Origin: JAAYBY01 sp964654125
GTDB lineage: Bacteria > Bacillota > Clostridia > Saccharofermentanales > UBA5734
NCBI GenBank assembly: GCA_964654125.1
Contig: CAZZGG010000038.1
Span: forward strand, 1 to 22,747
DNA: 22,747 bases
Direction of reading: 5' to 3'
Under the pieces are notes generated by a model. The model ran no database searches. It was given only the letters and a program-made list of their open reading frames with translations, and had not been told where the DNA came from. Shown piece by piece: positions 1-6,763 of the stretch (position 1 is its first letter; each line of letters begins with the position of its first letter). The position numbers and the translations under genes are program-made.

Positions 1-35
1 TTTAGTAGTATACTGGGTTTTAGGAGGTGGTTTTG

Positions 36-824
36 ATGAATTTTTCTTTCATGAGCTTTTCTTGTCCGGAACTTGATTTCAAGCAGATGATTCAAGCTGC
101 TGCCACATATGGCTATGCCGGAGTGGAACCGCGCCTGGGCTCGGGCCATAAGCATGGTATTGAGCCGGAGGCAGCTGACTCTTTCCTCAAGGAGGCAGTG
201 GCAACAGCAGCAAAAGAGGCGATAGCCATCTGCTGCCTGGCCACATCCTGCCGCTTTGCGGATCCGGAGGACTATCTGGATCATCTGGACCAAGCCCGGC
301 GGGTGATTGAACTGGCTGGCAAGCTGGGCGCAGCAACTATCCGGGTCTTTGGCGGGACCATTCCGCAGGGCGTGGAAAGAAGCCGCTCATTTGATCAGAT
401 CGTCAGCTCCTACAGCAAGCTGGCTCCGGAAGCAGCGGCCAATGGGGTGACAGTCTGCATGGAAACCCACGATGACTGGTGTGATCCAGAGCAGGTGGCT
501 GCTGTGATTAAGGCAGTCAACCATCCTAATATAGCGGTCAACTGGGATATTATGCACCCGGTTCTGACAGCCGGCTATGCCATGGCAGATGCCTTCAGCA
601 TCCTGCAGCCCTTTATCAGGCATGTCCACCTGCACGACGGCAGCCGCACAGACGGTAAATTGACCCTTTTGCCGGTTGGCCAAGGCAGTGTCGATCATAA
701 GACAGCCATCGCTTTGCTAAAAGAAGCTGGCTACCAGGGCTACTTAAGCGGGGAGTGGATTGGCTGGGAGCCATATGAAGTCCATCTGCCCAGAGAGATC
801 AGCCTTTTAAAAGCACTGGTCTGA
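36..824 (+). CDS. Sugar phosphate isomerase/epimerase-like TIM-barrel protein
   Basis: Predicted cytoplasmic (beta/alpha)8 enzyme of the xylose-isomerase-like / AP-endonuclease-2 superfamily, 262 residues, typical for the family. The superfamily's usual metal ligands are visible in order: Glu143 in CMETHDDW, Asp171 in VNWDIMHP, the His198-x-His200 pair in HVHLHDG, and Glu240 in SGEWIG. Members isomerise or epimerise sugars or keto-sugars, or eliminate 3-keto-glycosides; the substrate cannot be read from sequence. Start: the frame is open from GTG 27, but that codon lies inside the AGGAGG box (22-27); ATG 36 sits 8 nt after it and is preferred. The next gene, an oxidoreductase, follows after 34 nt, so they are probably co-transcribed. 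The promoter would lie outside the window. Family is confident, exact reaction unknown. Confidence 0.88.
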   Translation: MNFSFMSFSCPELDFKQMIQAAATYGYAGVEPRLGSGHKHGIEPEAADSFLKEAVATAAKEAIAICCLATSCRFADPEDYLDHLDQARRVIELAGKLGAATIRVFGGTIPQGVERSRSFDQIVSSYSKLAPEAAANGVTVCMETHDDWCDPEQVAAVIKAVNHPNIAVNWDIMHPVLTAGYAMADAFSILQPFIRHVHLHDGSRTDGKLTLLPVGQGSVDHKTAIALLKEAGYQGYLSGEWIGWEPYEVHLPREISLLKALV

Positions 825-858
825 AAAACCAGCAACACCTAGCAGACAGGAGAGAGCT

Positions 859-1866
859 ATGGCTATAAAAACTGCTATTTTGGGCTATGGCAGGAGTGGC
901 AGCAGCCTGCATGCTGATCCCATTGCCAAGCTGCCGGATTTTCAGTTGACTGCAATCTGCGATATTGATGCAGCCGCCCGGCAAAAGGGCCAGGCCCGCT
1001 TTTCCTGCCGGACCTACACCGATTATAATGAAATGCTCAGCCAAGAAGAGCTGGATCTGGTGGTGCTGGTGACCCGCAGTGACCAGCATTGTGCCATGGC
1101 TTGTGCTTGCCTGGCAGCAGGCAAGCATGTGCTGGTGACCAAACCCTGGGCTGCTGATGTGAAACAAGCGGACCAGATGATTGCAGCCGCAAAAAAGAGC
1201 CAGGGCCTGCTTTTGCCCTGGCTGCCTGCCCGCTGGGGCAGTGACCTGGTGCGGATCAGGCAGCTGGTCAGGCAGGGCGCGATTGGCCAGGTCTTCCAGA
1301 TCAGGCGTGGCGAGTATACTTTTGGTCTGCGCAATGATTGGCAGATCTGGCAAAAATATGCTGGCGGCTACCTGCTTAACTGGGGTCCCCACCTGGTTGA
1401 CCAGCCTGTCCAGCTGGCTGCAGGCAAAGTCAAGACAGTTTATGGCCAGATGCGCCAGATTAATAATCCTGGTGATGTGGAAGATGTTTTTTATGCCGCG
1501 CTGACCATGGATACAGGACTGATGATTGTGACAGAGTTTGGCATTGCTGCCGGTGATTTGCCTAATTGGCTGGTCCAGGGCGACCGGGGCACCATTATAG
1601 TCCGTGGTGACCAACTGGAACTGCAAAGAGCTGTCTTTTCAGATCCGCAAGGATCTGAATACAGGAGCCGGGTTGCGCTCGAAAGCAGTACTGAAACAAT
1701 TAGGGGCGACCGTTATGGCGACAATTTCGAGATCTACCGCCTTTTAGCCCAGGTGATCAAAGGCCAGGCCAGCTATCCGGTCAGCCTGGCCAGTGCCCGT
1801 GAGCTGACTGTCATCCTGGATGCGATCAGGAAATCCAGCCAGACAAACCAGCTGGTCACGCTTTAG
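859..1866 (+). CDS. Gfo/Idh/MocA family NAD(P)-dependent oxidoreductase
   Basis: Predicted cytoplasmic dehydrogenase acting on a sugar, sugar acid or glycoside hydroxyl with NAD(P). 335 residues, normal family length. The N-terminal Rossmann domain starts AILGYGRSGSS (GxGxxG-like, near residues 9-14) and has an acidic ICDID at the end of strand 2. The family EKP motif appears as VTKPWA with Lys95-Pro96, so the catalytic lysine is kept although the Glu is Thr. The C-terminal domain has NWGPHLVD, giving His178 and Asp181 in place of the usual GxHxxD catalytic patch. ATG 859 has a GGAGAG-type binding site about 5-10 nt upstream. It follows the TIM-barrel gene closely; such pairs occur in pathways that oxidise a glycoside and then rearrange or eliminate it. 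Substrate unknown. Confidence 0.9.
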   Translation: MAIKTAILGYGRSGSSLHADPIAKLPDFQLTAICDIDAAARQKGQARFSCRTYTDYNEMLSQEELDLVVLVTRSDQHCAMACACLAAGKHVLVTKPWAADVKQADQMIAAAKKSQGLLLPWLPARWGSDLVRIRQLVRQGAIGQVFQIRRGEYTFGLRNDWQIWQKYAGGYLLNWGPHLVDQPVQLAAGKVKTVYGQMRQINNPGDVEDVFYAALTMDTGLMIVTEFGIAAGDLPNWLVQGDRGTIIVRGDQLELQRAVFSDPQGSEYRSRVALESSTETIRGDRYGDNFEIYRLLAQVIKGQASYPVSLASARELTVILDAIRKSSQTNQLVTL

Positions 1867-2055
1867 CTGCTGGAGAAAACACCGATATGTCAGGCTGCCT
1901 GCAGTATAAAGTGCGCCAGCGCGTCACAGTCAAGCAAAAAGGTTTTTCAAAACATTTGGCAGCCGATAAACAATAACTTTATTCGATTTATCTGCTTTTA
2001 ATCTGCATTGCCCGTAAAGACTAATAGATGACTAAATATCCTTGCCCTGCTGTAC

Positions 2056-2922
2056 TTATTTCGCTTTCGCTGCTGAATTTTTCTGGGCCAGCAGCGCATA
2101 AAACGTCACCCACTTACTCGGCCTGCCGACTTGCTCTTTCGGCAAATATGATTTTGATAAGGTGCCATCTAGAACATATTTACCTTCTTCATTCATTTTA
2201 CTATGTAAAATATGCCAGGCGCCATTTAGACGTGCATCACTGCCATATCCCAAGGCGCAAAACGCTTCAACAATGTTTTGCAGACCGACGCGCATGACCT
2301 CAAATGGATAGAATGTGTCAATGCTGCGCCAACCTTCCCGGACTTGCAAAATCAAAGTGTCGGGACTGTTCGTTCTATAAAATAGTTTGTGCCGCCAAAA
2401 ATAATCAAGCAAAGGTTTTTCAATCGCTGTAGCAATGCCTTTTTTCCTGCACTCGGCACAAAACAGCAAGGCCATCAGATTAGCTTTCACGCAGCTTTTA
2501 GGTGTGTATTTCAGTTTTTTTAGGCGGTGCAGGCAAAGAAAACCACCGTCAGGCAGTTGTTGGTCTGACAAAGCCTTGATAAGCTCTCTGACCTGGGGTT
2601 TTCCAGCCAGCCCCAGGCAAACCAGTGCCCGCAAACGCATATAGTCGCCACAGCCATGCTCAAATGCAGCGCAGGTATCTTGGATAACTTTATCTGCATC
2701 AAAGCTAATGTCCTTGTACGACAAGCCGCATTCAGCAAGAGCTGACAAATAATATGTAGACCAAAGTCCCTTGCGCTCATGCCAGTCAGCAGGTAAAAAT
2801 TTATGTAACCAAGTAATTACCTCTATTTTGCCACTAGTTTCAGCAAGGATTTCAGTTTGCGTGCGATACTGCACAGCGGGGTGGCTGTCTTCTAACAGCC
2901 AGCTTAGAACAGAATCTTTCAT
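2056..2922 (-). CDS. Alpha/alpha-toroid (squalene cyclase/prenyltransferase-like) hypothetical protein
   Basis: A 288-residue soluble protein with no signal peptide. The N-terminus (SWLLEDSHPAVQYRTQTEIL) resembles the start of a group of uncharacterised clostridial and bacillar proteins with WLLE-x-(D/N)P-x-V/I-x-Y near the start, and the middle segment DQQLPDGGF (about residues 144-152) resembles the QW-type repeats of alpha/alpha-barrel terpenoid cyclases and prenyltransferases. Helical repeats fill the rest. No DxDD or DDxxD catalytic motif is seen, so it is probably not a terpene cyclase; role unknown. ATG at 2922 is preceded on the minus strand by AGGTGAG at good spacing. It runs opposite to its neighbours and its codon use looks more AT-rich, so it may be acquired DNA. 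Fold assignment is moderate, function not assignable. Confidence 0.7.
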   Translation of the reverse strand: MKDSVLSWLLEDSHPAVQYRTQTEILAETSGKIEVITWLHKFLPADWHERKGLWSTYYLSALAECGLSYKDISFDADKVIQDTCAAFEHGCGDYMRLRALVCLGLAGKPQVRELIKALSDQQLPDGGFLCLHRLKKLKYTPKSCVKANLMALLFCAECRKKGIATAIEKPLLDYFWRHKLFYRTNSPDTLILQVREGWRSIDTFYPFEVMRVGLQNIVEAFCALGYGSDARLNGAWHILHSKMNEEGKYVLDGTLSKSYLPKEQVGRPSKWVTFYALLAQKNSAAKAK

Positions 2923-2972
2923 TTCTCACCTGTTAGATTGGCTGATTTGCTCTTCATCAGCTTGAACTTTTG

Positions 2973-3170
2973 TTAGACGGATTGGCAACTTATTTCCATG
3001 CCAGCAGCCATTTGTGGCCGGTGGGATTCATCTGATAAAGAAAGCGCCTCATACAGCCATTGCTTTTGCATGTCCGATAAAAAACCTATCGTCAAATCGT
3101 AATCCAGCTGATACCCTGTCCGCGCAGTATCTGTTGATTTGTCAATATCATGCGCTGGCTTACATGTCAT
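2973..3170 (-). pseudogene. Possible fragment of a ParB-like partition protein
   Basis: The second half of this 65-codon frame (DYDLTIGFLSDMQKQWLYEA and about 20 more residues) resembles the C-terminal part of ParB/RepB-type proteins on clostridial mobile elements, where a 'hydrophobic-SYL-x-x-E-x-Q-x-WLLEAI' helix is followed by a 'PSLSQAQRxKKLSQ' segment; here the corresponding tail is HRPQMAAGMEISCQ. No DNA-binding or N-terminal ParB part is found upstream in any frame, so it would be a relic. No ribosome binding site is convincing. The resemblance is from memory and weak; it may be chance. Confidence 0.22.
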
Positions 3171-3397
3171 CCAAGATGAAAATTAGCCAGCCTTGCTTCA
3201 GGGTCTTGGTCTGGTATCACAAGTGTATCCTAGATCAATATGGGTGCATAGAAAAAATATCAAAAAAAATCGCCGTGGCTCCTGGTCTGACTGGCAAATT
3301 AGAATATTCCCGCAAGAGCTGGGCGCACAGCTTTTGGTGCATATAAATATTCTCATATAAGTGCGAAAAGATCGACTGTCTTTGCCGACCAGAGTTA

Positions 3398-3426
3398 TTG
3401 TGCTAGACCGGTGTTGGGCCTATAAT
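3398..3426 (+). promoter_or_regulatory. Candidate sigma-A promoter upstream of the 3650 gene
   Basis: TTGTGC at 3398-3403 and a perfect TATAAT at 3421-3426, separated by exactly 17 nt. The -35 matches consensus only at TTG. If used, it gives a leader of roughly 215 nt before ATG 3650. No nearer promoter was seen. Confidence 0.45.
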
Positions 3427-3601
3427 GATTTTGAGGCTACATCCAGCTGACACTTGCAGATGGCTAAAAGAGGAACTTAAGCTAGGAAGTTGTTTTGAGG
3501 TTTCGGGAGAGGCTCATTTGAAAAAGTCATGCTGACTTTACTAACTATGCTCTTCGATCTGTTTTTTAATGAACATGCTGGGGCAGAAAAATCTGCAGGT
3601 T

Positions 3602-3641
3602 TTTAACCAGCTAGGTCAAATTGGAATTTAACCAGTTAGGT
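3602..3641 (+). repeat. Direct repeat just upstream of the 3650 gene
   Basis: TTTAACCAGCTAGGT (3602-3616) and TTTAACCAGTTAGGT (3627-3641) differ at one base of 15 and start 25 nt apart. The second copy ends 8 nt before the start codon and its TTAGGTG is the only candidate ribosome binding site, so the repeat could affect translation or bind a regulator. It may also be a small duplication without function. Confidence 0.55.
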
Positions 3642-3649
3642 GTTTCGGT

Positions 3650-4309
3650 ATGAGTGACCTTAAATTGACCCTCATTATCATAGCTGCGGTTGCTGTTATA
3701 AGCACATTAATCCTGCTGGGCTATTTCAGGCAGAAAAACAAAAAAGAAAGCGGCCTGGAAGACTACTGCCGGGCTGAAAACTTACTCTACCACAAAGAAA
3801 AAAGCCAGGCACTGACAGAGCTGACTATCCAGGGCGAAGATTTTATTCTGGTCAGTAATGCTAAATCGATCCACAATCAAACCCTGGATGAGTATAATTG
3901 GGAGCTGGAAACCCAGTGGTCACAAATAGGAAACGAAAAAAGTATGCCTGCCTTTGTGTTGGGCAGCCTGCCTGCAGGGACTGACTGGTCCAGCCAGCCA
4001 GAGCTGGTCAAGGCCCAGGCTCTGAAAAGATTGCAGGTAGACAGCGGCTTGGAGCTTGATCCTGCTTCAGCCCAGACCTTTATGCTGGAAAACAAGCTGG
4101 TCTATCTCGTGTTTTCAGAAATGCCAGCTGCCAGCGAGCCGGTTCTGGCCAGGCTTAAACCCTTGCTGGAGCAGCTCTCGAAAAAGTACCTGGTCTACAT
4201 CAAAAGCGGACCAGCAGGTGCCAGTATCAGGCTGAGCGGCTGCTTTGTCGACAACGCAGAATTACTGCACCAGCTCCTGGAACTGGGTGCGGAGCTGTCC
4301 AGAGAGTAA
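3650..4309 (+). CDS. Membrane-anchored hypothetical protein
   Basis: A 219-residue protein with one N-terminal membrane segment at about residues 6-26 (LTLIIIAAVAVISTLILLGY) followed by the basic stretch RQKNKK. By the positive-inside rule the short N-terminus would be outside and the remaining roughly 185 residues in the cytoplasm. That domain is mixed alpha/beta and ends in an amphipathic leucine-rich helix (ELLHQLLELGAEL); I see no catalytic motif and do not recognise the family. ATG 3650 has only a weak binding site (TTAGGTG). It stands alone: a possible promoter lies 225 nt upstream and a strong promoter for the next operon begins 21 nt after its stop. Composition and codon use look native and coding potential is good. 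Function unknown. Confidence 0.75.
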   Translation: MSDLKLTLIIIAAVAVISTLILLGYFRQKNKKESGLEDYCRAENLLYHKEKSQALTELTIQGEDFILVSNAKSIHNQTLDEYNWELETQWSQIGNEKSMPAFVLGSLPAGTDWSSQPELVKAQALKRLQVDSGLELDPASAQTFMLENKLVYLVFSEMPAASEPVLARLKPLLEQLSKKYLVYIKSGPAGASIRLSGCFVDNAELLHQLLELGAELSRE

Positions 4310-4329
4310 GACCAGACAATCAGCATTTC

Positions 4330-4358
4330 TTGCAGCAAAAAAATAGGCATGCTATAAT
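4330..4358 (+). promoter_or_regulatory. Sigma-A promoter of the three-gene propeller operon
   Basis: TTGCAG at 4330-4335, a 17-nt spacer and a perfect TATAAT at 4353-4358, with TGC directly before it (extended -10). It is the best promoter in the window. It faces the propeller genes and starts just after the preceding gene's stop. Predicted transcription start is near 4365. Confidence 0.75.
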
Positions 4359-4610
4359 TCACGTCAGTAGCTTGACCCGTGCTTTGCACAAATGGGCATG
4401 ATAATCTTTTTTAAAGGCTTCATGCAGCAGGTGTCAGTCACATGTTAGTTGTCAGGACATATTTTTACGATAAACATATCATTCCATCCGATCTTTAGCA
4501 TTTCATATCTGTCGGCTTATGCAGGCAGATTTTTTTGTTTGAGGAAAAAGGCCCGTAAACAGATCTAACTGCTGAGGCGATCCAGCCTAGATGAAAGGGA
4601 GGAAGAGATT
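4359..4610 (+). promoter_or_regulatory. Long 5' leader of the propeller operon with hairpins
   Basis: About 245 nt separate the promoter from the TTG start. A hairpin at 4376-4396 pairs CCC-GTGC with GCAC-(AAAT)-GGG around a TTT loop. Overlapping its end, GCATGA (4396-4401) can pair with TCATGC (4420-4425), and the enclosed segment contains a T6 run (4407-4412). The two foldings share bases and are mutually exclusive at the boundary, as in attenuators, but the T-run does not directly follow the first stem. The rest (4430-4590) shows no riboswitch class I recognise. GGGAGG at 4597-4602 is the ribosome binding site for the first gene. Confidence 0.4.
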
Positions 4611-6749
4611 TTGCGAAATTATGTCTTTGACCGCTTTTCTGATGAAGCGCGCCGGGTGATCAACCAGGCCGGAGTTAAACAGGCCCGCCCGCCGGCAGAG
4701 GGCAATGAGAACTTTAATGCCTGCTGGGATGGGGCCCTGGCCCCCGATGGGACTTTTTATTACACTTTGTCATCTGAAGCTGGTAAGTGTGACCATGCCA
4801 AGCTGGTACACTATGATTATGACAAAAATGAAATCATAGAATGCTTTTATGCCGGCCAGATTGTCCTGCCCCAAAAGCGCCAGCTGCCTCACTCCAAACT
4901 GCACACATCAATAAATTTCATGCCCCGCCAACACTTTTATCCAGAGGCGGACCCTGATCCGGCTGACTATCTGGTGATTGCCACGACTCACTCGACCGAC
5001 AGGGCCCTGCACCATGAAGAATGGATGCCCTTTGGCCACCACAATCATGTTTGGGAAGGTTTCCCCGGTTCACAGATCCTGGTTTATGATCCCAAGTCCG
5101 GCCAGGCCCAGTCTTTGGGTACACCGGTGACCCATGAGAGCATCTACGGAGCCAAGTACGATCCTGTGCATAAGCGTCTTTACCTGATTGGTTTCATGCG
5201 CGGCCATGTCTACTCCTACGATCTGGCCCAGCGCCGGGTCACGAAAGACCTGGGCAAGGTGGCTGAGCTTTATTGCTACCGCCTGGTCCTGGGCCGGGAC
5301 GGCAACATATACGGTTGCAGCAAGGCTGGCCAGCTCTTTTGCATTGATACAGCAAAAAATGAATTGGTCCATCTGGCTTTTGCTGTGCCTGAGTATGAGA
5401 ACAACTATATCAACAACACCTGGTACCGCTATATGGAAAATGCCCGCAATCATCCGTCCGGCAAATTCATGTATATGATGTTTGCTGTGGCTCCCTATAT
5501 GTATAAACTGGACTTTGCTACGGGAGAGGTTTACCGGGCCGGCCAGATTGTCCCGGGTGATGGCCTCTATGAACTGCCGGCCCCGGATGGCAGCTGGAAC
5601 CCGCACAGCTTTGTCCTGGACAAGGAGGGTGTGATCTGGTTTTGCCTGCACCACTGGAGCATTCATAATCAGACTGAATATACGGATCCCCGGCCCTGCT
5701 ACCTGATGCGCTGGGATGTGGAAAACGGCGAGGAGCCTTTTTGCTGCGGCATAATCGGCACAGAGCACCGGGTGGAGAACAGCATAACTGAAATGGAATA
5801 TGACCCTGTCCGCGATATCATCTACTGTGCCAATGTGGGCCGTGGCTTTGCAGCAGACGGACCAGGCGTGACAGCGATAGATTTGACAAAGTTCCGGCCT
5901 GTTTACAGAAAACGCGGGCCTGTCTCGACTGATTCCATCCTGGATTTTAGAAAGCTGGATCCAGCTGAACTGGAAAAAAGACAAGCTAAGATAGCCCGGC
6001 GGGTCGGTGAGGAAGTGACAGAAAAGAATCCCTTCCAGGCCTTTGACCCGGCCAAAGTATGTCCGGTCAGGATCTGGCGCAGCCTGCCCCGCCTGGAAGT
6101 GGACCAGTCCAGTGTCATCGGTATGGCTTTTGCAAGCGACAAGACAGCAGATGATTATGTGCTGCATGTCCTGTGCGGCCAGGCAGGTAAAGCCCGCTAT
6201 GTCATGCGGATTGCCCGAGGCAAGGTGCAGGGAGTGCGCGAGCTGGCTTACATCAAGGATGAATACCGGGGCTGGCTGGAAGAGAACATCCAGCCGCGGC
6301 CTTTCAGTTTCCCTGCCAACATCAAGCTGCCGGAGGCGATCGGCCGCCGCTACCGGGCCAGGGCTTCCGCCCTGGTTGATTGGCAAGATGGCCAAAAAAT
6401 CGTCGGCACCCTGGATGCCCTGCTGGCTATTGTCAGGCCGGACGGCAGGACATTTGCCCTGGGCCATGCCGCAGCCTATGGCCCGATCAGCTGCATGATT
6501 ACCAATAGCAGCAAGACCAAGCTGTGGGGTGTGGCCGGTAACGCTGAAGATATGGGCTATGTCTTCAGCTATGATGCTGAAACAGGCTTGCGCCAGCTGG
6601 GGATTTTAAATTACAACTCGCATGGTTATTTTGACGGGCCGACAGCCTCCAATCTCTTGTCCAGCATTGTCTTATCCCCGGACGACAAGATCCTGGCTAT
6701 TGGCGGAGCTGACCGGATCGCCACAGTGCATCTGGTCAAGCTGGATTGA
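4611..6749 (+). CDS. Tandem beta-propeller-like protein, copy 1 of 3
   Basis: Large (712 residues) protein without signal peptide or membrane segment, so cytoplasmic. It starts with TTG, 8 nt after GGGAGG; the paralogues align with this start. Residues 1-430 carry propeller-like repeats, each with a DG or DP turn followed by an aromatic strand: APDGTFYYTL (44-53), YDPVHKRLYLIGF (183-195), GRDGNIYGC (228-236), HPSGKFMYM (281-289), DKEGVIWF (337-344), YDPVRDIIY (397-405). A charged linker (about 448-470) leads into GEEVTEKNPFQAF and a second domain with more blade-like repeats (TKLWGVAGN, PDDKILAIGGAD). A His-rich patch, HTS at 98-100, THSTD at 126-130 and HHEEWMPFGHHNHVWEGFP at 134-152, is a candidate metal or active site. 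The fold resembles polysaccharide lyases (PL11, PL22) and lactonase-type propellers, but no family-specific motif is recognised. Function unknown; carbohydrate processing or sensing is inferred from neighbours. Confidence 0.8.
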   Translation: MRNYVFDRFSDEARRVINQAGVKQARPPAEGNENFNACWDGALAPDGTFYYTLSSEAGKCDHAKLVHYDYDKNEIIECFYAGQIVLPQKRQLPHSKLHTSINFMPRQHFYPEADPDPADYLVIATTHSTDRALHHEEWMPFGHHNHVWEGFPGSQILVYDPKSGQAQSLGTPVTHESIYGAKYDPVHKRLYLIGFMRGHVYSYDLAQRRVTKDLGKVAELYCYRLVLGRDGNIYGCSKAGQLFCIDTAKNELVHLAFAVPEYENNYINNTWYRYMENARNHPSGKFMYMMFAVAPYMYKLDFATGEVYRAGQIVPGDGLYELPAPDGSWNPHSFVLDKEGVIWFCLHHWSIHNQTEYTDPRPCYLMRWDVENGEEPFCCGIIGTEHRVENSITEMEYDPVRDIIYCANVGRGFAADGPGVTAIDLTKFRPVYRKRGPVSTDSILDFRKLDPAELEKRQAKIARRVGEEVTEKNPFQAFDPAKVCPVRIWRSLPRLEVDQSSVIGMAFASDKTADDYVLHVLCGQAGKARYVMRIARGKVQGVRELAYIKDEYRGWLEENIQPRPFSFPANIKLPEAIGRRYRARASALVDWQDGQKIVGTLDALLAIVRPDGRTFALGHAAAYGPISCMITNSSKTKLWGVAGNAEDMGYVFSYDAETGLRQLGILNYNSHGYFDGPTASNLLSSIVLSPDDKILAIGGADRIATVHLVKLD

Positions 6750-6763
6750 AGGAGAAAAAGAAG

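Larger units (their letters stand above)
2923..3649. other. Intergenic stretch without an intact gene, probably decayed DNA
   Basis: About 0.7 kb with only short open frames. On the minus strand at 2973-3170 lies a 65-codon frame with faint ParB-like flavour (listed separately). Another minus-strand open stretch of roughly 50 codons ends near 3239 and reads like protein (for example QLLREYSNLPVRPGATAIF), but I do not recognise it. The plus-strand frame at 3014-3346 looks like a shadow. The right part (about 3398-3649) holds a plausible promoter and a direct repeat in front of the next gene. No complete transposase, integrase or inverted-repeat ends are visible. Confidence 0.5.

Noticed and set aside
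799..1626. 275-codon minus-strand frame opposite the oxidoreductase
   Set aside because: The plus-strand gene has intact Gfo/Idh/MocA motifs; the antisense frame shows no family features.
1867..2055. Possible terminator or regulator site after the oxidoreductase gene
   Set aside because: Only very short inverted repeats are present and no T-run follows a stem; nothing supportable.
4372..4405. TTGACC ... GATAAT as a second promoter in the leader
   Set aside because: The spacer is 22 nt, too long for sigma-A; the TTGCAG/TATAAT pair just upstream is much better.
4462..4475. CG-centred TTTTACGATAAAC as a LacI-type operator
   Set aside because: The two bases next to the CG on each side do not pair, so symmetry is too poor.
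5070..6467. 465-codon open frame on the minus strand
   Set aside because: It lies wholly inside propeller copy 1. Similar long antisense frames occur opposite other genes here because codon bias avoids stops on the other strand; it has no binding site and reads as low-quality protein.
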